DNA of 64,000 nt from contig OY726573.1 in assembly GCA_963383645.1 (NCBI GenBank), positions 16,952,158 to 17,016,157 of the forward strand, given 5' to 3'. Below the pieces are notes generated by a model, which did not search any database, was not told the DNA's origin, and saw only the letters and a list, made by a program, of their open reading frames with translations. Within the stretch, counting starts at the first letter, position 1, and every line of letters starts with the position of its first letter. Positions 42,000 to 53,929 of this stretch are shown piece by piece. Both the position numbers and the translations under genes were made by a program. This DNA is from Muscardinus avellanarius. Its lineage: Eukaryota > Chordata > Mammalia > Rodentia > Gliridae.

Positions 42000-44900
42000 A
42001 TTCCATTGTGTATATATCCCACAGTTTTGTAATCCATTCATCTGTTGATGGACATCTTGGCTGGTTCCATAGTTTGGCTATGGTGAATTGTGCAGCTATG
42101 AACATAGATACACATGCATTAGTTTGGTAGTTTGGTTTCCTATCTTTTGGGTAGATACCCAGAATTGGTATTGCTGGATCAAATGGTAGATTTGTTCCCA
42201 TTCTTCTGAGGATTCTCTATATTGTTTTCCAAAGTGGTTGCACTAATTTGCAATCCCACCAACAATGTCTTAGAGTTCCCACTTCTCCACATCCTCGCCA
42301 GCATCTGTTGTTGTTTGTGTTTTGAATGATTGCCATTCTAGTTGGAGTTAGGTGAAATCTCAGGGTAGTTTTGATTTTCATCTCTCTGATTGCCAGTGAT
42401 GTTGAGCATTTTTTCATGCATTTATTGGCCATTTGAATTTCTTCTTTTGTGAAGTGTCTATTTAGTTCATTTGCCCATTTGTTTATTGGATGCTTTGTTT
42501 TCTTAGTGTTGAGTTTCTTGAGTTCTCTGTATATTCTAGATATTAGTCCTCTATCGGTGGTGTAGGTGGCAAAAATCTTCTCCCATTCTGTTGGCTCTCG
42601 ATTGAGGTTCTTGATAGTTTCCTTTGCTGAACAGAAGCTCTTCAGTTTCATGCAATCCCACATATTGATTCTCCTTTTAATTTGTTGTGCCTTTGGGGTC
42701 TTGTTGAGGAAATGTTTGTCTGTGCCTATGTGTTGTAGTGTTGGACCTATGCCCTCTTCAAGGAGCTTCAAGGTCTCTGGTTTAATTTCCAAGTCTTTGA
42801 TCCATCGTGAGGTGACTTTTGTACAGGGTGAAAAAGTGGGATTAATATTCAATTTTCTGCATATGGTTAGCCAGTTTTGCCAACACCATTTGTTGAAGAG
42901 GCTATCTTTTTTCCAGTGTATGTTTTTGGCCCCTTTGTCAAAAATCAATTGGCTGTGTGTGTACTTGTTTCTGGGTCTTATATTCTGCTCCATTGGTCTA
43001 CATATCTGTTCTTTTGCCAGTACCATGCTGTTTTTATTACAATGGCTTTGTAGTATAGTTTAAAGTCAGGTATTGTGATTCCTCCTGTGTGGTTTTTGTT
43101 GCTGAGAACTACCTTGGCTATTTGGGCTTTGCCAAGACATCCTGCTGCCTCGGCATCTATGTGTTGAGACCCCCCACTCCACATAGTAAAAATCGGCAAA
43201 AAGCCCCAAGAAGGAGGTGTCGTCTCTGGCCAAAGTACCCCCCACTTTTACTATTATTCTTTTAACTCTCTACACGAATTGCTCCAGTGATGTGAAATTA
43301 GGACTATAAATAGAAACTGAGTCCGTGGAAATAAACTCTCTAATAATTTGTCTAAACGTTCTTGGCTTTGCTCAATAGTAATGAAAAAACTGGCCAGAAC
43401 TCAGATGCTGTGATAAGCATTCCAGCTGCAGCAATCACAAAGGGTCTCCGACCCTCACTCCTATCACTAGGTTAAGCTATTAACTCCGGTAACCGGTAAC
43501 CAATAGCTCAGTTTAAGGAAACTTTGTTTACCCTTGAGATCCTGCCTAGAGACAGAGAAGATAAAAACCTTGTGTGTGACCTTAAAGCAATTTAGTTGAT
43601 AAACAACTTAGTTGCCCAAATACAATAGACTCAAGGAGAAAGATTGGTGGCTTTTACGCCCAGTGTAAATATTCCTGAAGACAGAGAGGCTGACTGCATG
43701 GTTAATGAATATGACAAAATAAAGGACAGACGTTCTAAATATATATGTATGAAGGAAAGGAAATACCGTGTAAGAGTAAGAAAAGCATTTTTGCATGAAG
43801 AAGAGCTTATCATAAGAAAGTCCCAACTGGGAAAGAAAGGAATTAGAAAGTTAGAAGCAGGTTGCAGAGGGTTTGTGACAGAGAAATGGATTATTAAAGA
43901 TGGTTAGACTTTTAATAGGCTTATTGTCTAAAGAAGAGTGTTCAGCAGTTAAGGAAATACATCTGACAATTAAAACCAAGAACTTTGTGGTGTTGTTTGT
44001 GGTATTTTGTCTGCAAAACTGTGTTGTGAGTTTGCTTAAGCTTTCAGATTTAGAAGGTAAAATGCCAACACCTGGAGAAACTTTATCACATCCACCTGAA
44101 TCACCACGTCTCCCCACACTTGCTATATGAACTGAGCCCAAAAGATGGAAAGTTCCAAGAAAGCCAAAGAAGATTCCCTGAGAAACCCCCAAGCCTTGGC
44201 CATGCTTGTTTATTTTGGGAAGTGGCCCCCTGGGACTGCTTATCTGCAAAGACCTTGGAAAAGAATCAGGAGTCAGGAGTCAATCTCTCGAAGGCCAACA
44301 GCCAGCTGAAGGACTAGTTTTATTACCTTTGTTTACATGTCATTCACTATTATTTCACAATGATTACACCCACCTCCCTCTCCTCTTACTATTAACTTTA
44401 CTGGTGAAAGGTATAAATTTCTTGGAGTTTTTGTAATAAAGTGTCATTGGCTCAAGAAGCCTTTGTCCACCTCAGATTCTTTCCCAAGCGTCGTACCTAA
44501 AAAACTTAGGGAATTCATAGAGGGGAAGGAATCGCTGAAGATAAGTTTCTGCAGAACTCCACCTGCCTTTTGCCCCATCTTTCTGAGGATTTGACCGGGA
44601 GCTGACAATAACGACCCAACTGAGATTAGTCGGCAACAGGGCTTTTTGTTATTCCAGATAAATTTAAGGACTGATTTTTCTATGTCTGTGAGAAATGATC
44701 TTGGTAGTTTAATGGGCATTGTGTTAAATCTGTAGATCACTTTTGGGAGGATGGCCATTTTGATGATATTTATTCTGCCAATCCATGAACATGGAAGGTC
44801 TTTCCATCTTCTAAAATCTTCTTCAATTTCTTTTTTCAGTGTTTTATAATTTTCTTTGTAGACGTCTTTTACCTCCTTGGTCAAGTTTATTCCTAGGTAT

Positions 44901-47199
44901 TTTATTTTCTTGTGGGAGATCCTGATTGGGAGTGTTTTCTGAATTTCTTTTTCAGTGGATTTATGGTTGGTGTACAGGAAAGCTTCTGATTTTTTAAGAT
45001 TGATTTTGTATCCAAATACCTTGCTGAATTTGTTGATCAGTTCTATAAGCCTTTTGGTTGAGTTTGTTGGGTTTTCTAAATATAGTATCATGTCATCTGC
45101 AAATAGTAAAAGCTTGAGGTCTTCTTTTCTATTTGTACTCCTTTGATTTCCTTTTCTTGCCTTATTGCTCTGGCTAGAGTCTCTAGTACTATATTGAAGA
45201 GAAGTGGTGATAATGGAAATCCTTGCCTCGTTCCAGTGTTTAGGGGGAATGCTTGAAGTTTTTCCCCATTTAATATGATGCTGGCAGTGGGCTTATTGTA
45301 GATTACCTTAATAATGTTGAGATATGTTCCTTCTATTCCAATTCTCTGCAGTGTTTTTATCATAAATGGATGTTGAATTTTATCAAATGCTTTTTCAGCG
45401 TCTATTGAGATGATCATGTGATTTTTGTCTTTGATTCTGTTTATATGATGAATTACATGGATTGATTTTCGTATATTGAACCAGCCTTGCATCCCTGGGA
45501 TGAACCCTACCTAGTCATGGTGTATGACTTTCTTGATGTGGTTTTGAATGTGTGTTGCTAGTATTTTGTTTAATAGTTTTTCATCCAAGTTCATCAGAGA
45601 TATAGGCCTGTTGTTTTCCTTCCTTGAACTGTCCTTATTTGGTTTGGGTATTAGTGTGATGTTGGCTTCATAGAATGTATTTGGGAGAGTCCCATTTTTT
45701 TTCTATTTCGTGAAATAGTTTGAGTAGTATTGGGGTTAGCTCTTCTATAAAGGTTTTATAGAATTCACTTGGGAAACCATCTGGTCCTGGGCTTTTCTTT
45801 GATGGTAAGCTCTTTATTGCTGTTTCAATCTCTTTGATTGTTATTGGTTGGTTTAAGTGTTCTATATCTTCTTGACTCAGTTTAGGAAGGTTGTATTTAT
45901 CTAGGAAGTTGTAAATTTCCTCCAGATTTTCCATTTTGTTGGAGTATAGTTTTTCAAAGTAGTTTCTGATAATCCTCTGGATTTCTACACTGTCAGTAGT
46001 AATGTCTCCTTTTTCATCTCTTATCTTTATACTTTGGGTTGATTCTCTCTTTTTTTTAGTTAGGTTGACTAGTGGTTTGTCAATCTTGTGATTTTTTTCA
46101 AGAAACCAGCTTTTGGTTTTGTTGATTTTCTGTATTTTTTTTATTCTCTATTTCGTTAATTTCTGCTCTAATTCTAATAATTTCCCGTCTTCTGCTGGCT
46201 TTGGGGTTCAATTGTTCCTGCTTTTCAAGGGCTTTGAGGTGTGTCGTTAGGCTATTTATTTGAAGATTTTCTGTTTTTCTTATGTGAGCACTCAGTGCTA
46301 TAAATTTTCCTCTTAATACTGCCTTCAAAGTGTCCCAGAGGTTTTGATATGTTGTATCTTTATTTTCATTTGTTTCTAGAAATTTCTTGATTTTACCTCT
46401 TACATCTTCTATGACCCATTCATTCTTCATTCAGAAGTGTGGTGTTCAGTCTCCACATGTTTATGTTGTTTCTCTGGGTCTTCTTATAGTTGACATCTAG
46501 TTTCATTCCATTATGGTCTGACATGACACAGGGAAGTATGTAACATTTTTTAAATTTGCTAGTGCTCATTTTGTGTCCCAGGATGTGATCTATTTTGGAG
46601 AAGGTTCCGTGAGCAGCTGAGAAAAATGTAAACTCTGCTGTAGTTGGGTGAAATATTTTATATGTGTCCAACAGGTCCATTTGGTTAATGGTATTCTTTA
46701 GTTCTGAGGCATCTTTACTGACCCTTTGTCTGGAAGATCGGTCTAGTATTGTGAGAGGTGTGTTGAAGTCTCCCAGTATTATTGTGTTGGGATTTATGTG
46801 TGACTTCATGTCACAAAGAGTTTGATTTACGAAAGTAGCTGCCACTATGTTTGGGGCATAGATGTTGATTATTGTTATTTCCTCTTGCTGGATTATTCCT
46901 TTTACCTGTAAAATGTGACCTTCTTTGTCTCTTCTAATTAGTTTGGGTTTGAAGTCTAACTTGTCTGATGTCATAGTTGCTACTCCCGCTTGTCTTTGAG
47001 TACCATTAGCATGGATTACCTTGCTCCAGCCCTTTACCTTGAGTTTGTTCCTATCTTTACTTGTAAGGTGTATTTCTTGTAAGCAGCAGATGGATGGATT
47101 CTGGCTTTTAATCCATTTTGCCACTTTATGTCTTTTTATTTGGGAGTTGAGGCCGTTTACATTCAGCGTGATTATAGAGAGATAATTTTTAATTCCCAA
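42000..47199 (-). pseudogene. L1 ORF2 (endonuclease/reverse transcriptase), broken
   Basis: ORF2p nicks target DNA with an APE-like endonuclease and copies L1 RNA. The endonuclease is intact over 46420-47199: start MGIKNYLSIITLNVNGLNSQ, TIINIYAPN, ILGDFNTPL, and the SDH motif in VMSDHNGMKL. Downstream the frame breaks repeatedly (changes near 46420, 46100, 45670, 45520 and 45090). The RT catalytic motif FADD is still readable at 45092-45103. The LTR at 43130-44638 then interrupts the coding region, and the C-terminal part resumes at 42217-43123 ([39 protein letters not shown], the cysteine-rich end). It cannot yield an active protein. Confidence 0.9.
43130..44638 (+). mobile_element. Solo LTR (1.5 kb), copy A, nested in full-length L1
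   Basis: Runs TGCCAAGAC...CGGCAACA with TG...CA ends and an exact 6-bp target-site duplication GGGCTT (43124-43129 and 44639-44644). The L1 sequence is continuous across the site once one duplicate is removed. A polyadenylation signal (GTAATAAAGTGTCATTGG) is near 44430. It is homologous, in inverse orientation, to 28771-30417. A short internal frame (43644-43907) has no recognised motif and is not preserved in copy B. The LTR is younger than the L1 it interrupts. No retroviral genes are present. Confidence 0.8.
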
Positions 47200-47224
47200 C
47201 CTGTTAAGATCTTATTTCTGCTTG

Positions 47225-48154
47225 AGATACTGTTTATTCTTCTTTGCTTGATGGGAATTCTTATTTCTTTCGTTCTGGCATATATTACCCATTTTCTCTT
47301 TGTAGTTAATCTCCTTGAGTATTTTCTCTAGCGCTGGTTTTGAAGACATAAATTCCTTCAGTTTCTGTTTGTCATGGAAGCTTCTTATTTCCCCATCTAA
47401 TTTGATAGATAGTTTTGCTGGGTAGGAAATTTTTGGCTGGAAGTTGTTTTCTTTCAGAGTTTGGAATATGTTACTCCAAGCCCTTCTGGCTCTCATGACT
47501 TGGTTTGGGAAGTCTGGAGTGATTCTAATTGGTTTGCCTCTGAATGTCACTTGGCCCTTTGTTTTTGTTGCCTTTAAGATTCTCTGCTTGGCTTCCACAT
47601 TGGTCATTTTGACAATTATGTGGCGTGGGGATCCTCTTCTCTGATCCTGTCTAAAGGGAGTTCTATAAGTTTCCTGGACCTGTGTATCGACCTCTTGCTC
47701 TATGTTTGGAAAATTTTCTGCTATTACTTCCTTGAAGAGATTGTTGATCCCTTTGGTTTCACCTTCTTTTCCCTCCTCTGTTCCAATTATTCTTAGGTTA
47801 GCTCTCTTAAAATGGGACCATATTTCTTCAATGTCAGATTCCTGCTGTCAGATTTTTTTTTTCTAAATTTGAAACTATGCATTTATTTTTGGAATGATCA
47901 TTTTCTAAGAGTGAGATTCTATTCTCCATGTGGTCTAATCGGTTGTTTATACTTTAAATTGAGGCCTTTATTTCAATGATTGCATCCTTTATCTCTTTTT
48001 GACTCTCTCTGAATTCTTTTCGAAAGTCCTCTATTATTTCTAAAGTTATTTTCCTGATTTGATCTTCTAGAGATCTCTGGGTTTCTGTGTTATCAGATTC
48101 TGATGTTGTGGGGTTGTTGGCATTCACTGCTCCATTGTTATTTCTCTTTCCCAT
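47225..48154 (-). pseudogene. L1 ORF1 of the full-length element, broken
   Basis: Starts MGKRNNNGAVNANNP at 48154 and reads the coiled coil to IKDAIIEIKASI, where a stop appears near 47955. The A-rich stretch near 47850 and further changes disrupt the middle. The C-terminal domain is intact over 47212-47607 (TNVEAKQRILKATKTKGQVT; PKISYPAKLSIKLDGEIRSF). Aligned with 18212-19132 it shows the same domain order. Confidence 0.85.
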
Positions 48155-48159
48155 GATTT

Positions 48160-49311
48160 TGGAAGTTTGTGCCTTCTCTGGGTTCTTCCCTGAGTCACTA
48201 CGAGTTCACTTAAGATGCTCTGGATCTCGAGTCTGTGGTATCTCAGTCACCACTACTCCTTTACTGGGTTGTATGGCAGAGTCTCAGACCCAGGGAGTCA
48301 ATTGAGGCTGTTTAGAGCATGGTGGGTGCCAGGTTGGGCGTTCTCCAGTGGGGAGTTGTGACTATGGTGTGATATCTCTGCCACGCCACTCCCCCACTGT
48401 GTTCCACTGCTAAAATCTCCAACCCAGGGAGACTATCTGCGCAAGTCCCTGGGAGTGCAGTACTGGGATTTCTCCCCTAGGGGCCGCAATTTGACTCACG
48501 GTTGTTGAGTGCGCTGATGGAGCTGTAGTGGACTTGGTGAATTCGCAGCTGCCGCTGCCTACAATATGGCACCACTGCCACGCCCTCAGCCGTGAGGCTG
48601 GCGTATTTCTTCTTTGGTTTTTGTGCTCCACTCTGAGTCCCTGCCAGGTGTGCTGAGTCTGGCACTTGGGAGCTTTAGCTGTTCTCTGCGCTGAAAAAAC
48701 TGCTGACTGCTGCCCGGCTGTTCAGCAACTGCTCACCTCAGCTCACTGTCCACCCCTCCTCTCTGGAGCCTGGTGGCTGGTTGAGTCGTTGGTCTTGAGC
48801 CGTCCGGTGAACTCGCCGCTGCCGCCGGCAGTAAGGTGCTGCTGCCGCGTCCACGGCCATGAGTTTGGCATAGTTCTCTGGTTTTGAGCTCCGCTGAGTC
48901 CCTGCGGGTTGTGCTGGTTGATTGCGTTGGGCTGGAGCCATCCGGTGAACTCGCGCTGTTGCTGCATCCTAGGCTGTGTGGCCGGTGTACCTCCTCTCTG
49001 GATTTGAGCTCCATTCTGAGACTCCCTCCTTTCTGGAGCCTGGTTCTGTGAGGGAACATGTAGCCCACGCTGCTCCGCACCGCGGCTCTGGCCGCTCCAC
49101 ACCATGGCGGTTCCGACACTGCGTTCTGGTTTCTTTCTGGTGTCTCATTTTTCTAGCCCTCTTTTTCTCTGTCCCTTGTACTTACAGTTTTTATTTCTTT
49201 GCTGATGGTGTTTTTTTGGCTCTGAAAGGCGCTGGTTTTGTGGTAATAAAGATTGATTGTTATGGGACTCGTAAGTGCCGCTTTTCTCCATCGCCATTTT
49301 CCCGGAAGTCC
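48160..49311 (-). promoter_or_regulatory. L1 5'UTR with tandem monomer-like units
   Basis: On the minus strand a unit of the type GAGCTCxxAxxCxAGAGAxGA...CATGGCNGxGG...CCNNNGGCGGCAGCGGCGA-TTCACCG recurs three times (landmarks on plus near 49010, 48893 and 48626, so spaced ~118 and ~265 bases). The chimeric copies and the 56-kb fragment carry two such units. L1 5'UTRs are RNA polymerase II promoters; multi-unit 5'UTRs are known in mouse L1. Confidence 0.55.
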
Positions 49312-49325
49312 TTATTTTCTATTTT

Positions 49326-49380
49326 GGTGATACTGGGGTTCCTGGAAACTCTTCTACCTCCAGGCTACACTCCCAGATCA

Positions 49381-49422
<42 letters not shown>

Positions 49423-49552
49423 ATATGTTGTTTTTTTTTAAATTTGGAAACAGGGTCTCTTAAGCCAGCCAGGCTTGCTTTGAACCTGTGCAATCCTCCA
49501 ATCTCCACTTCCAAAGCGCAGGGATTACAAGCATGTGCCACCATACTCGGCC
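49326..49552 (-). mobile_element. Dimeric SINE (type A) with (ATCT)n
   Basis: Antisense copy whose A-rich linker became an ATCT microsatellite at 49381-49421; head end GTGCCACCATACTCGGCCCT. It is the right neighbour of the full-length L1 insertion site. Confidence 0.85.
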
Positions 49553-49554
49553 CT

Positions 49555-49655
49555 TATTTTCTATTTTGAAACAGGGTTTCACTAACTTGCTGATGCTGGC
49601 CTCGGCCTTCTAAGTTCTGGGACTACAGGCATATGCCACCATTGCTGGCTCACAG
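49555..49655 (-). mobile_element. SINE head fragment
   Basis: GAAACAGGGTTTCACTAACT through ATGCCACCATTGCTGGCTCA. Confidence 0.7.
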
Positions 49656-50248
49656 ATATCTCTATAAAATGCCACAGCGTTTGCTTTGAATGTGGCTCCA
49701 TAGTAAGAGCTCCTCTGAGCTCCCTTGCTCTAAACCACTCCTTGCATAAACCACTCCCTGGTGAGCTGACATTTAGAATGAAGCTAGAACTTAAAGATTC
49801 AGGGGAGGGGGCAGGGAACTAAATGCAGCATCTGTCTAGGTCTTTACCATTTTCCCCAAACTTACTTAAAGTTGTCTTTTCTACTCCTAGTCCATAACTT
49901 GACAGTGATTCTTATGATTCTTGACTATATAAACACAAAACACTCGATTTTAATACAAACAATACCTATATATTTATGATGCTATTTCATCATTAGTTTG
50001 TTTATAAGTTGTATAATTATAATAACTTATATGACTGACATAACAGTTTTGAAATTTGCACAACTATTATTGGTAAACATAAACTGGTGGGTGCCAAAGT
50101 GTCAAGCATGTGCTTTTGGCATGCAGTGGGCGTGTCAGTGTTTTGGGAGGGAATAGAAAGGGTCAGTTATCTGATAATCATATTTGGTGAAGTGCAGGTA
50201 TTTTAGAAACTTCTATTGTAAAATCTAGTTTTTCTCTCATACTTTCTG

Positions 50249-50520
50249 ATTGGGGGGGGGGGGTACTGGGAAAAGAACCCAGTGGCATTCTACTGAGCTA
50301 TACACCTAACTGCCTAATTTATTATTTTTATTAACTTATTGTGGTGCTGGCGAGTGAGCTAAGGTGTGTTCTACCTCTGAGCTCTAAATCAGCTCTATTT
50401 TGTTTTTTTATTTGGAAACAGGGTCTCATTAAGTAGCTGAGACTAAACAAGAACCCCCATCCTCCTGTCTCATCTCTCAAGTAGGAGGAATACAGGCATG
50501 CACTGCCACACTTGGCTCCA
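50249..50520 (-). mobile_element. SINEs within left arm
   Basis: Antisense tails (GGTACTGGGAAAAGAACCCA after a poly(G) tract; CTGGCGAGTGAGCTAAGGTG) and a head (CATGCACTGCCACACTTGGC). Matched in the right arm at about 59080-59350. A further diverged head lies at 50535-50630. Confidence 0.65.
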
Positions 50521-50999
50521 TTTCTTATTTTAAAACAGTATGTTGCTTATGTCCCCCTTGTATTGGCTGGCTTGAGCATGTAGTCTTCCTGTCTCGACCT
50601 CCCGAGGACTGGCCACTGCTCCTGGCTTTTCTGATGCTTTCTTATTTCTTGAAGCCACATCTTTCAACATTCGGGCATCCTGGTACATGAGTGACCACAG
50701 CCCTTCCTGCTTCTCAGCAGCCATCTCTTGGTGACTCCCTTGTGAAGTTCCCTTTTCCTTCCTGCTTGGATGGGAAACACTCTCCCATCCTCCCTGCTGG
50801 CCCCCTGCAAGCTGCACCTCCACTTTAGGATCTGCCATTATGCCCCAGATCCTGCACCTCTACTTGAAAGCCCCCCTTACACTAGAGACAATATTTATTC
50901 CCTCTGTTGACTCAACCTCCAAGTCCCCATTATTCATGTTTCAGCCACCCACAGTCCAATCACAACTTGGACTCCATTCACTTACTAAAACTTACCTGC

Positions 51000-51600
51000 A
51001 GTATCTTACACAAGTGCTGATGAGGATGTGGGAAAGAGATCCCACTCGCCCTCCACTCTCCCACCATAGTCTTTGACAACCACCACCCTATCTCACCTTC
51101 AGGGATCGGCCTTTGCCAACCCCACAGAGCGAGATCAGGCAGGACTTGTCTGTCTGTGCCTGGCTCGTTTCTCATATATATAATGATTGTATATATACAG
51201 TGATCTCAGATCCATCATGTTGCTGCAAATGCCGGGGTGCCATTCCTTTGCTGTGGTTGGATGACACATGGTGCATATGTGCCACACTTTCTTCACCCGT
51301 TAATCAGCTGGCAGGCACTTAGGTTGGCTCCATTTCTCAGCCACCTGAGGAGCGATGCTGTGGATACAGAGTGAAGGTGCCTCTTCAGCATCAGCATTCC
51401 ATTTCCCCTGGATATGTACCCAAGCGCTGGATCAATCTGTATTCCTATATTTAATGCACTGAACAACCTCCATACTATTTTCTCTTATGGCTATACTAAT
51501 GTATATTTGCACCACCATTGTAAAGGTTCTTTATTTTTTTCTCCAGATCTTCACCAGCACTTCTTTGCTGTTAGCCATTAAATTAGAACAATTAGAGGAG
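51000..51600 (-). mobile_element. Old L1 3' fragment within left arm
   Basis: Minus-strand words CATTTGCAGCAACATGATGG, GAGCCAGGCACAGACAGACA and GGAAAATAGTATGGAGGTTG-type sequence match the L1 ORF2 3' end and 3'UTR start. The same fragment is in the right arm at about 58010-58610. Confidence 0.7.
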
Positions 51601-51718
51601 CGCTTGCATACAGAGCGGCTGTCTACAGAAGGGTGGACAGGGCAGGAGACACCACAAAGGGACAGTGTAGGAGCCTCAGGCTGCTGCCCACACAGTAGCT
51701 CTTTATACTTGGCTCAGA

Positions 51719-51720
<2 letters not shown>

Positions 51721-51768
<48 letters not shown>
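51721..51768. repeat. (GA)n microsatellite
   Basis: Pure GA run just inside the spacer of the inverted duplication. Confidence 0.95.
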
Positions 51769-51771
<3 letters not shown>

Positions 51772-51779
51772 AGTGAGAG

Positions 51780-52015
51780 ACAGAGAAACAGAGAAAAAGA
51801 GCAGGATCAAGCTGACTAGAGCTGAGCGGCCACCTAGAAGCACCCCTGGGAAGGCGCTGCACTCTTGTTGAGTCACTCAGCCAGCAGAGACTCCCTGGGG
51901 AAGAAGCCGGGGAAGAGGCTCTGGCTCACTCCTCCCTCCCTCTGATCTACTGTGGGATCTGCATCAGAAACCGCAGGCTCTGAGAGCATGTAGATAAAAC
52001 CCAGAAGATCATCCT
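51780..52015. other. Non-coding spacer
   Basis: No recognised element. Confidence 0.3.
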
Positions 52016-52019
52016 TCTC

Positions 52020-52200
52020 AGACAGACTCGATGGTGCCTGCCTGTCCTCCCAGTACTTGGGAGGCTGAGACAGGAGGATCACAGGTTTGAGGCCACCCTC
52101 AGCAATTTAGCAAGAGTCTCAGATACCTAGAGAGCTCCTGTTTTAAAACAAAAAGTAAAATAGGGCTGGAGGTATAATCAAAGATAGAACTGCCCCTATC
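52020..52200 (+). mobile_element. Dimeric B1/ID SINE
   Basis: Head (GATGGTGCCTGCCTGTCCTC) and tail (AGGGCTGGAGGTATAATCAA). Confidence 0.75.
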
Positions 52201-52640
52201 TTGGTGGGGGGCAAGCTGGGAGTAGTTTTAGTGGAAGGATTGGCGCAAAACCTGCCTTAAACTATTGATGATAAATGTGGAGATAGTTGCCAAGACCTAT
52301 AAAACATTTATAACTGTCTAAATTAACTTCATGACCTCTCCTGCCTATGTTGGATGTGGGATTCGTACGGCTCTCCAGGAGTGAGTCCCAGGGTTAGAGT
52401 GGTCTAGCATGGTGAAGGGGAAGCAGGCGGGCCAGGGCAAGTGCTTGGCCATGGAGATCATGTTCCTCTGAAAAGAGTGTCTCGGTGTGAATACACAAGT
52501 AAAATTCAAATTTGGAGAAGAAAAACATATAAGAAGAGAAAGAAGTCTCAGGGGAACAGAATCCTCCCTGGCCCAAGGCCTTTGAGATGGGGAAAATAGG
52601 CAAAATAACATTTTATAACAGCCTATCCTGACTAAAGAGA
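52201..52640. other. Non-coding, no recognised element
   Basis: Unique-looking sequence; short frames without motifs. Confidence 0.35.
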
Positions 52641-52644
52641 AGTA

Positions 52645-52850
52645 TAGCCAGGAGTGGTGGCACGTGCGTGTAATCCCAGCATTTGGGAGGATGAGACAGG
52701 AGGATTGCGATTCGTGGGCAAACTCAGCTACTGAATGAGGCCCTTTGGAACTTAGTGAGACCTGTATCAAAATAAAGAATAAAAAATACTGCTAGGGGTG
52801 TAGTTCAGAGATAGAATGTCCCTGGGTTCCACCCACCCAGAGTATCTAAA
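52645..52850 (+). mobile_element. Dimeric B1/ID SINE
   Basis: Head (AGCCAGGAGTGGTGGCACGT) and tail (GCTAGGGGTGTAGTTCAGAG), ending in an A-rich tail that became the adjacent GA tract. Confidence 0.9.
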
Positions 52851-52857
52851 AAAAAAA

Positions 52858-52858
<1 letters not shown>

Positions 52859-52908
<50 letters not shown>

Positions 52909-52998
52909 AGAGAAGAGAAGAGAAGAGAAGAGAAGAGAAGAGAAGAGAAGAAGAGGAGAGGAGAGAAGAGAGAAGAGAGAAGAGAGAAAGAGAGAGAA
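52859..52998. repeat. (GA)n and (GAGAA)n polypurine tract
   Basis: About 45 bp of GA followed by AGAGA-A units up to 52998; frames across it are compositional. Confidence 0.95.
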
Positions 52999-52999
52999 A

Positions 53000-53925
53000 C
53001 ATTTCATTTGTTCCATGGAGTCTTGTGCCAAAATCTTTCCCAGTGCAAGAAGTGCTGCTAAGAAACTAGTAATTAATGTTTATAATATCAGCTAATACAA
53101 TGCAATGCTTTTCAAGTCTGAAAATAAAAGATGGATGCCTGGTTTCCATGCTTAATATTCCCAACGCTGCAAAACCTTTTCAGGGAGCTTCCCACTGCTA
53201 GAGTGTTGCCTGTAATCTCCAGCTCCGCATGATGCCTTCAAACTCTGTTGCCATCCCTGACAGTGGCTGTCTTCCTCTCTCATTTTCCTGGGCAGGGCAT
53301 CAGACTTGGTGGTAGGTGTCTGTTTGCACTGCATGAAAACAAACTTGAAGGTAAAGAGACTCATGACTTCCCTACACTAAAAGCCCCAGGTATCTCATTC
53401 TGCCTGACCCCAGGTGTTTTAGAACTGGTAGGGGAATGGCTATCCACTGGGTCTATTTGTAGATCACCTTAGCTAGTTGAAAGTCCTAATGACCTGAGGA
53501 TGGTGATGGTGACCTGTATGTGTATGTATTGTCCTGCTTTCTCACTGTTTTCCAGCATGGGGCAGAGAGATGGTTGTCTATGTATGATGTGCAGTCTCTC
53601 AGGTGTCAGTGGGTAGCCAGAGTCCACCAGCCCTCCAGTCTCCAAGTTGTCAGCTTCAGGACAATGAAAGCCACTAGACCTGCCTGCTATTGCCTGTGAC
53701 TGGGCAGATCATAGAGCAGATGGCTTATGTCCAGTGTACTCATGACTATAACTTTTCTTATGAAAGGAAATACTTCTTTGCCTTCAAAATGATTTGCATA
53801 AAGACTAATAATTCTGATTTTTTTACCAATAAGAAACATATAGTATATGAAATAATCAAAGTCAATTAAGACATTTGATTTTGAATTATTATATATTTAA
53901 ATAGCTTTCATTAATAGCTAGAAGT
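53000..53925. other. Non-coding, no recognised element
   Basis: Unique-looking sequence, AT-rich toward 53800-53920; no supported exon. Confidence 0.35.
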
Positions 53926-53929
53926 GCCT

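Larger units (their letters stand above)
41553..49311 (-). mobile_element. Full-length L1, minus strand, split by an LTR
   Basis: The 5' end is at 49311 (GACTTCCGGGAAAATGGCGA, minus strand) and the poly(A)-side tail near 41553-41580. An exact 14-bp target-site duplication TTATTTTCTATTTT lies at 41539-41552 and 49312-49325. After removal of the 1.5 kb LTR (43130-44638) the L1 is about 6.2 kb, the usual full length. Contents on minus: 5'UTR with tandem units (48160-49311), ORF1, ORF2, and 3'UTR with the G-rich tract (about 41640-41720). Both ORFs carry disabling changes, so it is full-length but inactive. Confidence 0.92.
49851..51648 (-). repeat. Inverted duplication, left arm (~1.8 kb)
   Basis: Reverse complement of 57947-59775 along its length. 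Shared landmarks: ACTGTCAAGTTA(T/C)(G/A)GACTAGGAGTAG at the outer end; a block with 65 identical residues in conceptual translation (50978-51175 here, 58416-58613 there); and AACAATTAGAGGAGCGC-type sequence at the inner end. Each arm holds the same L1 3' fragment joined to the same non-repeat sequence and the same SINE heads, which marks a segmental duplication and not two independent repeats. The arms differ by small indels, a poly(G) here and a (CA)n there. Confidence 0.85.

Noticed and set aside
43644..43907. 87-codon frame inside LTR copy A as an accessory viral gene
   Set aside because: No recognised motif, and the homologous part of LTR copy B does not keep the frame open.
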